Positions 1 through 6,315 of a DNA stretch of 8,104 nucleotides are shown in pieces. The stretch lies in contig JAHHTN010000082.1 of NCBI GenBank assembly GCA_020024645.1, positions 1 through 8,104 of the forward strand, written 5' to 3'. The first letter of the stretch is position 1. Every line of letters starts with the position of its first letter. The notes under the pieces were generated by a model. The model was not told the origin of the DNA and ran no database searches. It saw nothing but the letters and a program-made list of their open reading frames with translations. Made by a program: the position numbers and the translations under genes. This stretch comes from Faecalimonas sp. (GTDB lineage: Bacteria > Bacillota > Clostridia > Lachnospirales > Lachnospiraceae).

Positions 1-597
1 TAATTCTACAATATAAATTAGAAATAAAAGCAAATTATAAAAAATAATAGATGTTCCACTTCCTGTTGAAATAGCAACTGCAAAAAAATAAAGTGGTCCC
101 AAAACACGCATAAATGCTATTAACTTTTCCAAGTCACCTCCTACTCCATCAATAAGAATTCGAAAGGTACTTAAACAAATCGTAATCAAGAGAAGATACA
201 GCACATAAAAACTAATTTCTCCAATTTGTTTATTTTGAAATACATTTGAAAAATTTGTAAAGATGGCAGCAATAATGGAAATGATTAAAATATGTACTAC
301 CGTTTTTTTATTTTGTCGAAATTCATAAAACAACTGCTCTGACATAAGTTTTTCCAACAATTTCACAGAAAATTTTACATCTCCCTTGATGATAGCACGC
401 ACAGTTTCTCCGAAATCCAATTTTTCTTCTGGCAAAATATCTTTCAGCACTTGATTCACATCTCCGAAATCAAAAGTTTCTAATATATTCTCCTCCATTT
501 CCTTTTGTTCCGACCCTATATCCGTTATTTCTGATGCATTTACAGATATGCAAAAACAAAAGAACAATAAAACTATACCTAATACTACTTTTTTCAT
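1..597 (-). CDS. spoIIIAE: Stage III sporulation protein AE, N-terminal half (runs off the window)
   Basis: The visible 199 codons begin with a hydrophobic signal-like segment (MKKVVLGIVLLFFCFCISVNA). An acidic stretch of about 60 residues follows, containing FDFGDVNQVLKDILPEE, and then several membrane-spanning segments beginning near residue 100 (VVHILIISIIAAIF). This order matches SpoIIIAE, a polytopic membrane protein of the mother-cell SpoIIIA complex, which with forespore SpoIIQ forms the channel needed for late forespore development. The family is about 390-400 residues long, so roughly half is present. The ATG at 597-595 is preceded by AGAGG, which overlaps the spoIIIAD stop codon, so the two genes are tightly packed. 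The reading frame is open to base 1. The rest of the operon (AF, AG, AH) would lie beyond the left edge. Confidence 0.93.
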   Translation of the reverse strand, partial: MKKVVLGIVLLFFCFCISVNASEITDIGSEQKEMEENILETFDFGDVNQVLKDILPEEKLDFGETVRAIIKGDVKFSVKLLEKLMSEQLFYEFRQNKKTVVHILIISIIAAIFTNFSNVFQNKQIGEISFYVLYLLLITICLSTFRILIDGVGGDLEKLIAFMRVLGPLYFFAVAISTGSGTSIIFYNLLLFLIYIVEL

Positions 598-603
598 TTT
601 CCT

Positions 604-990
604 CTACCCTAAAAACGCCTGTATAGTTTCCAATAACGCCAATAAAATAGGCATACTCAATGCTAAAATAGTTAGTTTACTAAAAATTTCTATTTGTTGT
701 GCAATCGTCTGATACCCTGCATCTCTACAAATTGCAGAAGAAAATTCTGCCACATAAGTTACACCTAACATTTTCAATAATGCTAAAATATATGTGCTTT
801 TTATTTGTATTTTTTCCCCTATAGACTTTATCACCTGTACAATCATTTCCAAACGTCCTACAATATTGAAAAAGATGAGAATGCTCAATGCAATACTAAT
901 ATAAATCCCATACTCAGATTTCCCATTTTTAAACTGAATTGCTAAAATCGCTCCTAAAACTCCAATTGCTCCTATCTGTATAATTCCCAT
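604..990 (-). CDS. spoIIIAD: Stage III sporulation protein AD
   Basis: This 128-residue protein is very hydrophobic, with segments near residues 5-20 (IGAIGVLGAILAIQF), 28-50 and 105-127. The stretch KSTYILALLKMLGVTYVAEFSSAICRDAGY is diagnostic of the family (VTYIAEFASSICKDAG-like in other sporeformers). The length agrees with the B. subtilis protein, about 133 residues. SpoIIIAD is a small membrane component of the SpoIIIA complex, related to SpoIIIAC. The ATG at 990-988 has GAGAGG about 9 nt upstream, within the 11-nt gap after the spoIIIAC stop. The gene sits between spoIIIAC and spoIIIAE, as in all known spoIIIA operons. Confidence 0.95.
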   Translation of the reverse strand: MGIIQIGAIGVLGAILAIQFKNGKSEYGIYISIALSILIFFNIVGRLEMIVQVIKSIGEKIQIKSTYILALLKMLGVTYVAEFSSAICRDAGYQTIAQQIEIFSKLTILALSMPILLALLETIQAFLG

Positions 991-1001
991 GCTTTAACCT
1001 C

Positions 1002-1196
1002 TCACAAAGAAAATAACCTTTTAATTGATTCAAATAGTTCATAAATATATGGTAATATCCAAAACAAGACAAGAAGCAACCCTGCAAAACTAGTCAAAAA
1101 CGCATGTTCTTCTCTTCCACTATGTTTTAACACTTGACTAAGTACAGAAACCAATATACCTACTGCCGCTATCTTAAATATCAAATTTACACTCAT
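1002..1196 (-). CDS. spoIIIAC: Stage III sporulation protein AC
   Basis: This 64-residue protein has two predicted membrane segments (residues about 4-22 and 33-52), separated by a short polar loop that contains KHSGREEHAF. The loop and the small size are typical of SpoIIIAC, which is 68 residues in B. subtilis. It is an inner membrane component of the SpoIIIA channel made in the mother cell. The start is ATG 1196-1194, with a strong GGGAGG at 1207-1202. That Shine-Dalgarno lies directly beside the spoIIIAB stop codon, so translation is probably coupled along the operon. Confidence 0.95.
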   Translation of the reverse strand: MSVNLIFKIAAVGILVSVLSQVLKHSGREEHAFLTSFAGLLLVLFWILPYIYELFESIKRLFSL

Positions 1197-1208
1197 CTTT
1201 TCCTCCCT

Positions 1209-1727
1209 TTATATTAGAATAACTGCTAAAAAGATTCCTCCCATAACCCCCAAACAATGACATAATCTTTTTTCTACAACCAATTCTTTTTGTAGGTGTT
1301 GTATTTCTTGCTCTAACTGTTTCACATACAAGTCAATCGTTCCTATCTGCATTTTTTCATCTAAATATCCCATGTTTTCTCCTGCTGACTTTAGTCTTTC
1401 TATGTCCTCACCTTTCAAATAACTGTCTCTCCAATATTTTTCAATGGATTCCGACCACAATTCTAGAAAACTTACTCCCATTTTTTTAATCATCTGTGCT
1501 GATAACTCAAATAACCAGTCTTCAAAAATTCCTCCCATTCTTTTTCCAATATGTCTAAACGCTTCTGGAAGAGGAGATTTTATATATGCTATTTCACTTC
1601 TTAACATCAGAAACATTTTTCTTAGATTTTCTACTTCTAACAAATGTTTCTTTAATTCTATTCCTTTCGACCAACCCATTGTTGAACTTGCAAAAATAAT
1701 CAATATACAACCAAATAATTTTTGCAC
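1209..1727 (-). CDS. spoIIIAB: Stage III sporulation protein AB (GTG start)
   Basis: This protein of 172 residues has an N-terminal membrane segment (QKLFGCILIIFASSTMGWSK), a helical cytoplasmic body with ELKKHLLEVENLRKMFLML and RSEIAYIKSPLPEAF, and a C-terminal membrane segment (CLGVMGGIFLAVILI). This is the SpoIIIAB pattern, a family likened to GspF-type platform proteins of type II secretion, and B. subtilis SpoIIIAB has 171 residues. The start is a GTG at 1727-1725, set by the Shine-Dalgarno AGGCGG at 1740-1735 with 7-nt spacing. An ATG two bases upstream of the GTG is out of frame. The gene begins 14 nt after the spoIIIAA stop. SpoIIIAB is thought to partner the SpoIIIAA ATPase. Confidence 0.95.
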   Translation of the reverse strand: MQKLFGCILIIFASSTMGWSKGIELKKHLLEVENLRKMFLMLRSEIAYIKSPLPEAFRHIGKRMGGIFEDWLFELSAQMIKKMGVSFLELWSESIEKYWRDSYLKGEDIERLKSAGENMGYLDEKMQIGTIDLYVKQLEQEIQHLQKELVVEKRLCHCLGVMGGIFLAVILI

Positions 1728-1741
1728 ATTTCATCCGCCTT

Positions 1742-2665
1742 TCAGAGTAATATATTTTCAAAAATATTGTTTCCATTCTCATCATAAATCCCTAAAATTT
1801 CCCCTATATGATGTTCATTTCCCAAAACAACATATCGTTCAAATCGTTTTTCCCTTATCATCTGTTCAAAAAATGGCTTTCTTTTCATTTCCTCCATAGA
1901 AACACCATGAGCAGTTGCAAGCATTTTACATCCACAATGAAGCGCATATTCAATTGCACATATTTCCTCTCTCTCCCCAATTTCATCTACAGCAATCACT
2001 TGTGGAGACATAGAACGAATAAGCATTAACATTCCGTCTGCCTTTGGACAACAATCTAAAATGTCTGTACGTATTCCTAAATCATTCTGTGCTATTCCCA
2101 TATAACAACCTCCCAGTTCAGAGCGTTCATCTACAACCCCTACTGGAACTCCTTTTACCCACTTGTTTCCATCAGATATTTGTCTTATCATGTCCCTTAA
2201 AAGTGTTGTTTTCCCACATCTAGGGGGAGATATAATCAACGTGTGACAAATCTGTCTCTCTTTTGTAATATATTGAAATATTTCATCAGCACAACCCTGC
2301 ACTTCATGTGCAATTCTTATATTAATAGAAGAAATATATTTCAAATTTTTTATTTTCCCCTCCTCTAACACTACTTTCCCAGCCATACCTACTCTATGTC
2401 CTCCTTCAATCGTAATAAATCCCTGACGCATTTCATCCTCATAGGCGTATAAAGAATAATCACTTATATACTCCAATGTTTCTCTAATATCTTCCTGTTC
2501 TACTGTGGTTAAAAGTTTCTCTCTTCCTTTGTACAAAACTGTCAACGGCTTCCCTATTCGCAATCGAATTTCCTGCAAACACGAAAAATCAAACTGTTCT
2601 TTTTCTACTTCACATTGAATTTTCTTTCCTAATACTTGTAAAATTTGTCTTTTCTGCTCTTTCAT
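1742..2665 (-). CDS. spoIIIAA: Stage III sporulation protein AA, SpoIIIA-complex ATPase
   Basis: This soluble ATPase of 307 residues resembles secretion ATPases and is thought to energise the SpoIIIA-SpoIIQ channel from the mother-cell side. The P-loop is SPPRCGKT at residues 146-153. Walker B is VIAVDEIGE at 223-231. The family block EIRLRIGKPL lies near residue 32, and GFITIEGGHRVGMAGK lies near 82-97. The P-loop has Ser for the usual first Gly, which I recall as common in clostridia, and Arg where Gly or Gln is more usual. I chose ATG 2665-2663: AGAGG at 2678-2674 is spaced 8 nt from it, and the resulting length equals the B. subtilis protein. A GTG three codons upstream (2674-2672) overlaps that same Shine-Dalgarno and is unlikely to be used. 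First gene of the operon. Confidence 0.96.
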   Translation of the reverse strand: MKEQKRQILQVLGKKIQCEVEKEQFDFSCLQEIRLRIGKPLTVLYKGREKLLTTVEQEDIRETLEYISDYSLYAYEDEMRQGFITIEGGHRVGMAGKVVLEEGKIKNLKYISSINIRIAHEVQGCADEIFQYITKERQICHTLIISPPRCGKTTLLRDMIRQISDGNKWVKGVPVGVVDERSELGGCYMGIAQNDLGIRTDILDCCPKADGMLMLIRSMSPQVIAVDEIGEREEICAIEYALHCGCKMLATAHGVSMEEMKRKPFFEQMIREKRFERYVVLGNEHHIGEILGIYDENGNNIFENILL

Positions 2666-2673
2666 CTTGTCCA

Positions 2674-2678
2674 CCTCT
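2674..2678 (-). promoter_or_regulatory. Ribosome binding site that fixes the spoIIIAA start
   Basis: AGAGG followed by TGGACAAG places ATG 2665 at 8-nt spacing. The upstream GTG candidate (2674-2672) begins inside this motif and has no Shine-Dalgarno of its own, so the ATG is the better start. Confidence 0.8.
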
Positions 2679-2684
2679 TTAGAC

Positions 2685-2692
2685 AGTATATG
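2685..2692 (-). promoter_or_regulatory. Possible sigma-E -10 element for the spoIIIA operon
   Basis: CATATACT resembles the sigma-E -10 consensus (CATACAnT), and spoIIIA is a known sigma-E operon in Bacillus. No convincing -35 is visible 13-15 nt upstream. The implied transcript start would fall near 2678, almost on the Shine-Dalgarno, giving a leader of only about 13 nt. The call rests on location and one hexamer-like match. Confidence 0.3.
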
Positions 2693-2735
2693 AACGCTTT
2701 ATCTTTTTAGAACAAAAGTAATTGGATTTTTTGTA

Positions 2736-2783
2736 CAACAAAAAAGTGCTGAAAACAACTTTCCAGTCATTCCCAACACTTTT
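2736..2783 (-). terminator. Rho-independent terminator after pnp
   Basis: On the minus strand AAAAGTGTTGGGAA (2783-2770) pairs with TTTTCAGCACTTTT (2755-2742): 14 base pairs including three G-U, around a 14-nt loop. The 3' arm ends in a run of six T. It begins 10 nt after the pnp stop and isolates spoIIIA from pnp transcription. Confidence 0.82.
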
Positions 2784-2793
2784 CCTTTCTATC

Positions 2794-4884
2794 TTATTCT
2801 TCTGCAACATCTTTCATGCTGAAACTAATTCTTCCCATTTTATCTTTTCCAAGACAAACAACTTTTACTTTATCTCCTAAGGTAAGAACATCTTCTACAT
2901 GATTAATTCTTTCTTTTGAAATTTTAGAAATGTGAACCATTCCTTCTTTGCCAGGTGCAAATTCAAGGAAGGCACCAAACTCTTTAATGCTAATTACTTT
3001 TCCTTCTAAAACTTGTCCAGCTTCAAAATCTGTTACAATAATGGCAATCATCTTCATTGCCTCTTCCATTGCTTTTGCATCAACACCACAAACAGATACC
3101 GAACCTTCATCAGTAATATCAATTTTAACTCCTGTCTGTTCAATAATCGCATTAATTGTTTTCCCACGCTGTCCTACAACATCACCAATCTTTGCTGGAT
3201 CAATCTGCATCTGACGAATCTTTGGTGCATATGGTCCAACTTCCGCTCTTGGCTCTGCAATTGCATTATGCATAACTTCATCCAAAATATATGTTCTAGC
3301 CTGTTTTGTACGAGCAATTGCTTCTTCAATAATATTTCTTGTCAATCCGTGGATTTTAATATCCATCTGAATAGCTGTAATACCTTTATGTGTTCCAGCA
3401 ACTTTAAAGTCCATATCTCCAAAGAAATCTTCAAGCCCCTGAATATCTGTTAACACTAAGTAATCGTCATCTGTATCACCTGTTACAAGTCCTGCTGAAA
3501 TACCTGCAACTGCAGATTTAATTGGTACACCAGCTGCCATAAGTGACATACTAGATGCACAAATACTTGCCTGAGATGTTGATCCATTTGATTCAAATGT
3601 TTCTGATACAGTACGAATCGCATATGGAAATTCTTCTTCTGTAGGAAGTACAGGTACAAGTGCCCTTTCAGCTAATGCACCATGTCCGATTTCACGACGT
3701 CCTGGTCCTCTTGAAGGTTTGGTTTCCCCTACAGAATACGATGGAAAGTTATAATGGTGCATATATCTCTTAGATGTTTCTGATTCATCTAAACCATCAA
3801 TTCTCTGCGCTTCAGATAACGGTGCTAATGTTGTCACTGTACAAATCTGTGTCTGTCCACGTGTAAACATTGCTGAACCATGAACTCTTGGAATTAAATC
3901 AATCTCTGCCGCAAGTGGTCTGATCTGATCGATTGCTCTTCCATCTGGACGTTTATGATCTTTTAAAATCATTTTACGAACCGTCTTTTTCTGATACTGA
4001 TATAATGCTTCACCTAAAATTTCTAACCATTCTTCATTATCTGCAAATGCTTCTTCTAATTTCTCTCTGATAACACGTAGATTTTCTTCTCTGACCTGTT
4101 TTTCATCTGTAAATACTGCAACTTCCATTTCTTCTGGTGTTACAATTTCTTTCATTGCTACAAATAATTCTTCAGGAACTGCACAACTTGTATATTCGTG
4201 TTTTGGTTTTCCACACTCTGCAACAATTGTATCAATAAACTGGATGATTTGTTGATTCACTTCATGTGCTGCAAAAATTGCTTCAATCATTTTATCTTCA
4301 GGCACTTCGTTCGCACCAGCTTCAATCATAATAACTTTATCTCTTGTAGATGCAACAGTTAATTGCAAATCTGAAATTGCTCTTTGTGCTGCATTTGGAT
4401 TAAATACAAACTCTCCATCAATCATTCCAACTTGTGTTGTAGAAGTTGGTCCATCAAATGGAATATCAGAAATTGCTGTAGCAATAGCAGAACCTAACAT
4501 TGCTGTTAATTCAGGACTACAATCGGGATCTACTGACATAACTAAGTTATTCAATGTTACATCATTTCTATAATCCTTTGGGAAAAGAGGACGCATTGGT
4601 CTATCAATTACTCGTGAAGTTAAAATTGCATTTTCTGATGCTTTCCCTTCTCTTTTATTAAATCCACCTGGGATTTTTCCTACTGCATATAATTTTTCTT
4701 CATATTCTACACTAAGTGGGAAAAAATCAATTCCTTCTCTTGGCTTTTCTGATGCTGTTGCAGTAGATAATACAACAGTTTCTCCATAATGCATAAGTGC
4801 TGCACCATTCGCCTGTGCGGCAACTCTACCGACATCAACACGAAGTGTTCTTCCAGCTAATTCCATTTCAAATTTTTTAAACAT
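2794..4884 (-). CDS. pnp: Polynucleotide phosphorylase (PNPase)
   Basis: This 3'-5' exoribonuclease degrades RNA phosphorolytically to nucleoside diphosphates. It acts as a trimer in the cytoplasm and degradosome. The 696 residues contain all domains: RNase PH 1 (about 5-140, with GGFNKREG at 73-80 and RPMRPLF at 95-101), the helical linker (about 145-300), and RNase PH 2 (about 310-540). RNase PH 2 carries the phosphate site ESNGSTSQAS at 431-440 and the conserved acidic/basic cluster MDFK at 491-494 and QMDIK at 506-510. A KH domain follows with GQRG at 571-574, then an S1 domain (about 622-692). The start is ATG 4884-4882, with AAGGAG at 4896-4891 and 6-nt spacing. An in-frame GTG at 4938 lies in the leader hairpin loop and would add 18 residues without family support. 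It is monocistronic here; there is no rpsO immediately upstream, unlike in many bacteria. Confidence 0.98.
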   Translation of the reverse strand: MFKKFEMELAGRTLRVDVGRVAAQANGAALMHYGETVVLSTATASEKPREGIDFFPLSVEYEEKLYAVGKIPGGFNKREGKASENAILTSRVIDRPMRPLFPKDYRNDVTLNNLVMSVDPDCSPELTAMLGSAIATAISDIPFDGPTSTTQVGMIDGEFVFNPNAAQRAISDLQLTVASTRDKVIMIEAGANEVPEDKMIEAIFAAHEVNQQIIQFIDTIVAECGKPKHEYTSCAVPEELFVAMKEIVTPEEMEVAVFTDEKQVREENLRVIREKLEEAFADNEEWLEILGEALYQYQKKTVRKMILKDHKRPDGRAIDQIRPLAAEIDLIPRVHGSAMFTRGQTQICTVTTLAPLSEAQRIDGLDESETSKRYMHHYNFPSYSVGETKPSRGPGRREIGHGALAERALVPVLPTEEEFPYAIRTVSETFESNGSTSQASICASSMSLMAAGVPIKSAVAGISAGLVTGDTDDDYLVLTDIQGLEDFFGDMDFKVAGTHKGITAIQMDIKIHGLTRNIIEEAIARTKQARTYILDEVMHNAIAEPRAEVGPYAPKIRQMQIDPAKIGDVVGQRGKTINAIIEQTGVKIDITDEGSVSVCGVDAKAMEEAMKMIAIIVTDFEAGQVLEGKVISIKEFGAFLEFAPGKEGMVHISKISKERINHVEDVLTLGDKVKVVCLGKDKMGRISFSMKDVAEE

Positions 4885-4990
4885 ATTGTTCTCCTTTTTC
4901 ATATCGTTCAGTTGGTTTCCGAAACTACTGAAAAACACACTTATCTAAATGTTCTTTTCAGTGGTCTCGGCTTTTCTTCCAACCGTAATC
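4885..4990 (-). promoter_or_regulatory. Structured 5' leader of pnp with a long stem-loop
   Basis: The leader of about 105 nt, from the predicted start near 4990, folds into one long hairpin at 4909-4985. The outer stem pairs CGGTTGG (4985-4979) with CCAACTG (4915-4909), with one G-U pair. The inner stem pairs CCGAGACCACTGAAAA (4970-4955) with TTTTCAGTAGTTTCGG (4934-4919): 16 positions with one G-U and one C-A mismatch. The terminal loop is 20 nt, and an asymmetric A-rich internal loop separates the stems. No T-run follows, so it is not a terminator. Enterobacterial pnp mRNA carries a leader stem cut by RNase III and used for PNPase autoregulation; an analogous role here is inference. Confidence 0.65.
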
Positions 4991-4996
4991 CTTTAT

Positions 4997-5025
4997 ATTG
5001 TATCATATCCACCTACTTCTTGCAA
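4997..5025 (-). promoter_or_regulatory. Sigma-A promoter of pnp (extended -10)
   Basis: The -35 is TTGCAA (5025-5020), the spacer is exactly 17 nt, and the -10 is TACAAT (5002-4997) preceded by TG one base away (TGATACAAT). The expected start is near 4990. The promoter lies between the upstream terminator and the pnp leader. Confidence 0.85.
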
Positions 5026-5030
5026 TTATT

Positions 5031-5040
5031 TCCGTACGGA
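5031..5040. repeat. Perfect 10-bp palindrome TCCGTACGGA upstream of the pnp -35
   Basis: The sequence is its own reverse complement, is GC-rich inside AT-rich DNA, and ends 5 nt above the -35 of the pnp promoter, with its centre about 45 nt from the predicted start. The flanking bases do not extend the symmetry. It could be an activator or repressor site, but no factor is identifiable. Confidence 0.45.
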
Positions 5041-5045
5041 TTCAC

Positions 5046-5089
5046 AAGAAAAAGACAGCAAATACACTTAAATTCACCGCCTTTTTCTT
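5046..5089 (-). terminator. Rho-independent terminator after the deformylase-like gene
   Basis: On the minus strand AAGAAAAAGGCGGTGAAT (5089-5072) pairs with ATTTGCTGTCTTTTTCTT (5063-5046): 18 positions all paired, four of them G-U, around an 8-nt loop. An A-tract on the 5' side and a T-tract on the 3' side give the usual terminator form. It starts one base after the stop codon and makes pnp depend on its own promoter. Confidence 0.72.
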
Positions 5090-5090
5090 C

Positions 5091-5501
5091 CTATATAATG
5101 ATACCTTCTAAATGATCTAACTCATGCTGACAGATTTGTGCTGGCCAATCGGATAATTTCTTTCTTTGCTTCTTCCATCCAAAATCAAAATATTCCACTT
5201 CAATATGTTTATATCTTGTAGTCGGTCTTACTCCATCCAAAGATAGACAGCCTTCTTCTGTCTGATATGGTGTATCTTTCCGAGTCAATACTGGATTAAA
5301 CATAACAATATCTATAATTCCTAAATTCACAATAATCACTCGTTTCTTTACACCAATCATATTGGCTGCCATTCCAACACAATGTTCTCTATTTGCATTA
5401 AGCGTATCTTGCAAATCTTTTCCCACCTGCAAATCAGCTTTTGTAGCTAATTCTGATTTCTGCCCTAGAAAAAATATATCTCTTACAATCTCTTTTACCA
5501 T
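5091..5501 (-). CDS. def: Short peptide deformylase-like protein with Gln-to-Met change in motif 1
   Basis: Deformylases remove the formyl group from the initiator Met of new proteins using a bound metal. In these 136 residues motif 2 is EEGCLS (82-87; metal ligand Cys85) and motif 3 is QHELDH (125-130; ligands His126 and His130, catalytic Glu127), both intact. Motif 1 is CVGMAANM at 41-48, where the standard form ends in Gln (GxGxAAxQ), so the oxyanion-stabilising Gln is Met48. Short proteins of this kind with GMAANMIG occur in many Firmicutes beside a canonical Def, so activity is uncertain. The start ATG 5501-5499 overlaps by one base the TAA that ends the ancestral frame of the yaiI-like relic upstream, which shows former translational coupling. 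The Shine-Dalgarno is weak (GGGA). Symbol assigned by family only. Confidence 0.85.
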   Translation of the reverse strand: MVKEIVRDIFFLGQKSELATKADLQVGKDLQDTLNANREHCVGMAANMIGVKKRVIIVNLGIIDIVMFNPVLTRKDTPYQTEEGCLSLDGVRPTTRYKHIEVEYFDFGWKKQRKKLSDWPAQICQHELDHLEGIII

Positions 5502-5781
5502 TATAATCCCAATGCCTTTCTAATTATTTTCTCAAATGATTCCGTAAAACGAATATCATCTTCTGCCGTTCTTCTCGTAGATCCTTTCAAATGATTTTTA
5601 CGTAAACTTCTTTGTGCTTTTTTGTCACATGACGTTGCATCAATAATTCATCAATATTATTATTTGTATACCATCGTCCGCTTTGATGAATACAATATGC
5701 GCCTTTTCCCAAAGCCATTGCTGCCACCCCATAATCCTGGGTTACAACAGCATCTGCATCAACATAAATCCTTACTTCCAA
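5501..5781 (-). pseudogene. YaiI/YqxD family (DUF188) gene, internally deleted and frameshifted
   Basis: The first 11 codons encode the family start EVRIYVDADA. The next codons jump directly to VVTQDYGVAAMALGKG, which in intact members lies some 55-60 residues further on. The frame continues through HQSGRWYTNNNIDELLMQRHV, then ends early at 5587. Adding one base to the A run at 5623-5618 (now six A) restores the family C-terminus, with KNHLKGSTRRTAEDD and then RFTESFEK, ending at TAA 5503-5501. The gene therefore has an in-frame deletion plus a one-base loss. The likely start is TTG 5781, with GGAGG at 5796-5792 and 10-nt spacing, overlapping the end of the upstream ArsC-like gene. Family members are about 145-150 residues with no firmly known function. 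A translated remnant of 64 residues is possible but unlikely to be functional. Confidence 0.82.
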
Positions 5782-6032
5782 TTTTTCCAAACCTCCGGCT
5801 GATAACCAACAGTTGCCTGTTTTCTATTCCGGACAATCGGGGTTCTGATTACATTCTGATTTTCCAAAATTTTCTCCGCCTTGTCTTCTTCAGCAATATA
5901 CTGAATCAATGACAATAAATCTTTATCCTTACAATTTATATCAATTAATGATTCTATTCCACGCTCTTTAAAATATCTTTCTGCCTTCTTCGTATCGAAA
6001 GACTTTTTTGTTCCAAAAATTTGTATATTCAT
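5772..6032 (-). pseudogene. ArsC/Spx-family (thioredoxin-fold) gene with internal deletion and lost Cys
   Basis: From ATG 6032 the frame reads MNIQIFGTKKSFDTKKAERY, then FKERGI, then ESLIDINCKDKDLLSLIQYI, then NVIRTPIVRNRKQATVGYQP. This is the ArsC-like/YffB-Spx family. Intact relatives are about 113-116 residues; this one has 86. About 27 residues between FKERGI and the (GGM)ESLID block are missing, without breaking the frame. The active-site Cys of the N-terminal loop (TKKCxDT in relatives) is Ser here. It has no Shine-Dalgarno at its own ATG. A good GAGGAG (6070-6065) serves ATG 6056, eight codons upstream inside the preceding relic. The stop at 5774-5772 overlaps the yaiI-like relic. The open frame could still be translated, but the two lesions argue for decay. 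Confidence 0.78.
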
Positions 6033-6179
6033 CAATTCATTTATCAGCTTTGACATAGCATTCTCTCCTCTTTGTTTTCTCTCTAATCTTTTTACAATTG
6101 CTTCAAGATGATTTACTTTACTCGGATATGAAGAGTAACAAAGCACAAGTGCCAATGCAATAAATCCTACCCACTCCAT
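6033..6179 (-). pseudogene. Small membrane protein, C-terminus lost and fused in frame to the ArsC-like relic
   Basis: From ATG 6179, with AGGA about 8 nt upstream, the product has one membrane segment (residues 2-16, EWVGFIALALVLCYS), then YPSKVNHLEAIVKRLERKQ, a short basic coiled-coil-like helix, then ENAMSKLINEL. I recall small Lachnospiraceae proteins with this layout that continue for another 60 or so residues. Here the frame passes straight into MNIQIFG of the ArsC-like gene, giving a combined product of 135 residues. The frame is also open upstream to a TTG at 6257, through about 26 codons with no recognisable family. The function of this protein is unknown to me. The fusion itself is seen directly; the truncation is inferred from memory of relatives. 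Confidence 0.5.
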
Positions 6180-6315
6180 TATTTTCTTCCTATGGTTAAT
6201 ATTTCTCATTAGTTTATCCGCTTTTATTTTCAAATAGCTCCAATCCTTGTCCTTCAACTCGTTATTGAACTAGAAACAAATTTCATCAAAAAAACATTCA
6301 ATACACATTATTCTT

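Noticed and set aside
1444..2029. Plus-strand open frames opposite spoIIIAA and spoIIIAB
   Set aside because: They are antisense shadows of well-supported genes, with Phe/Ser/His-rich translations and no family resemblance.
2948..3453. Plus-strand open frames opposite pnp
   Set aside because: Shadow frames with Cys/Asn-rich low-complexity translations.
4885..4938. Upstream GTG extension of pnp adding 18 residues
   Set aside because: It starts inside the leader hairpin loop and has no Shine-Dalgarno. ATG 4884 has AAGGAG at ideal spacing and gives the normal PNPase N-terminus.
5622..5912. Plus-strand 96-codon frame opposite the YaiI/ArsC-like relics
   Set aside because: It is antisense to recognisable protein families and has no ribosome binding site.
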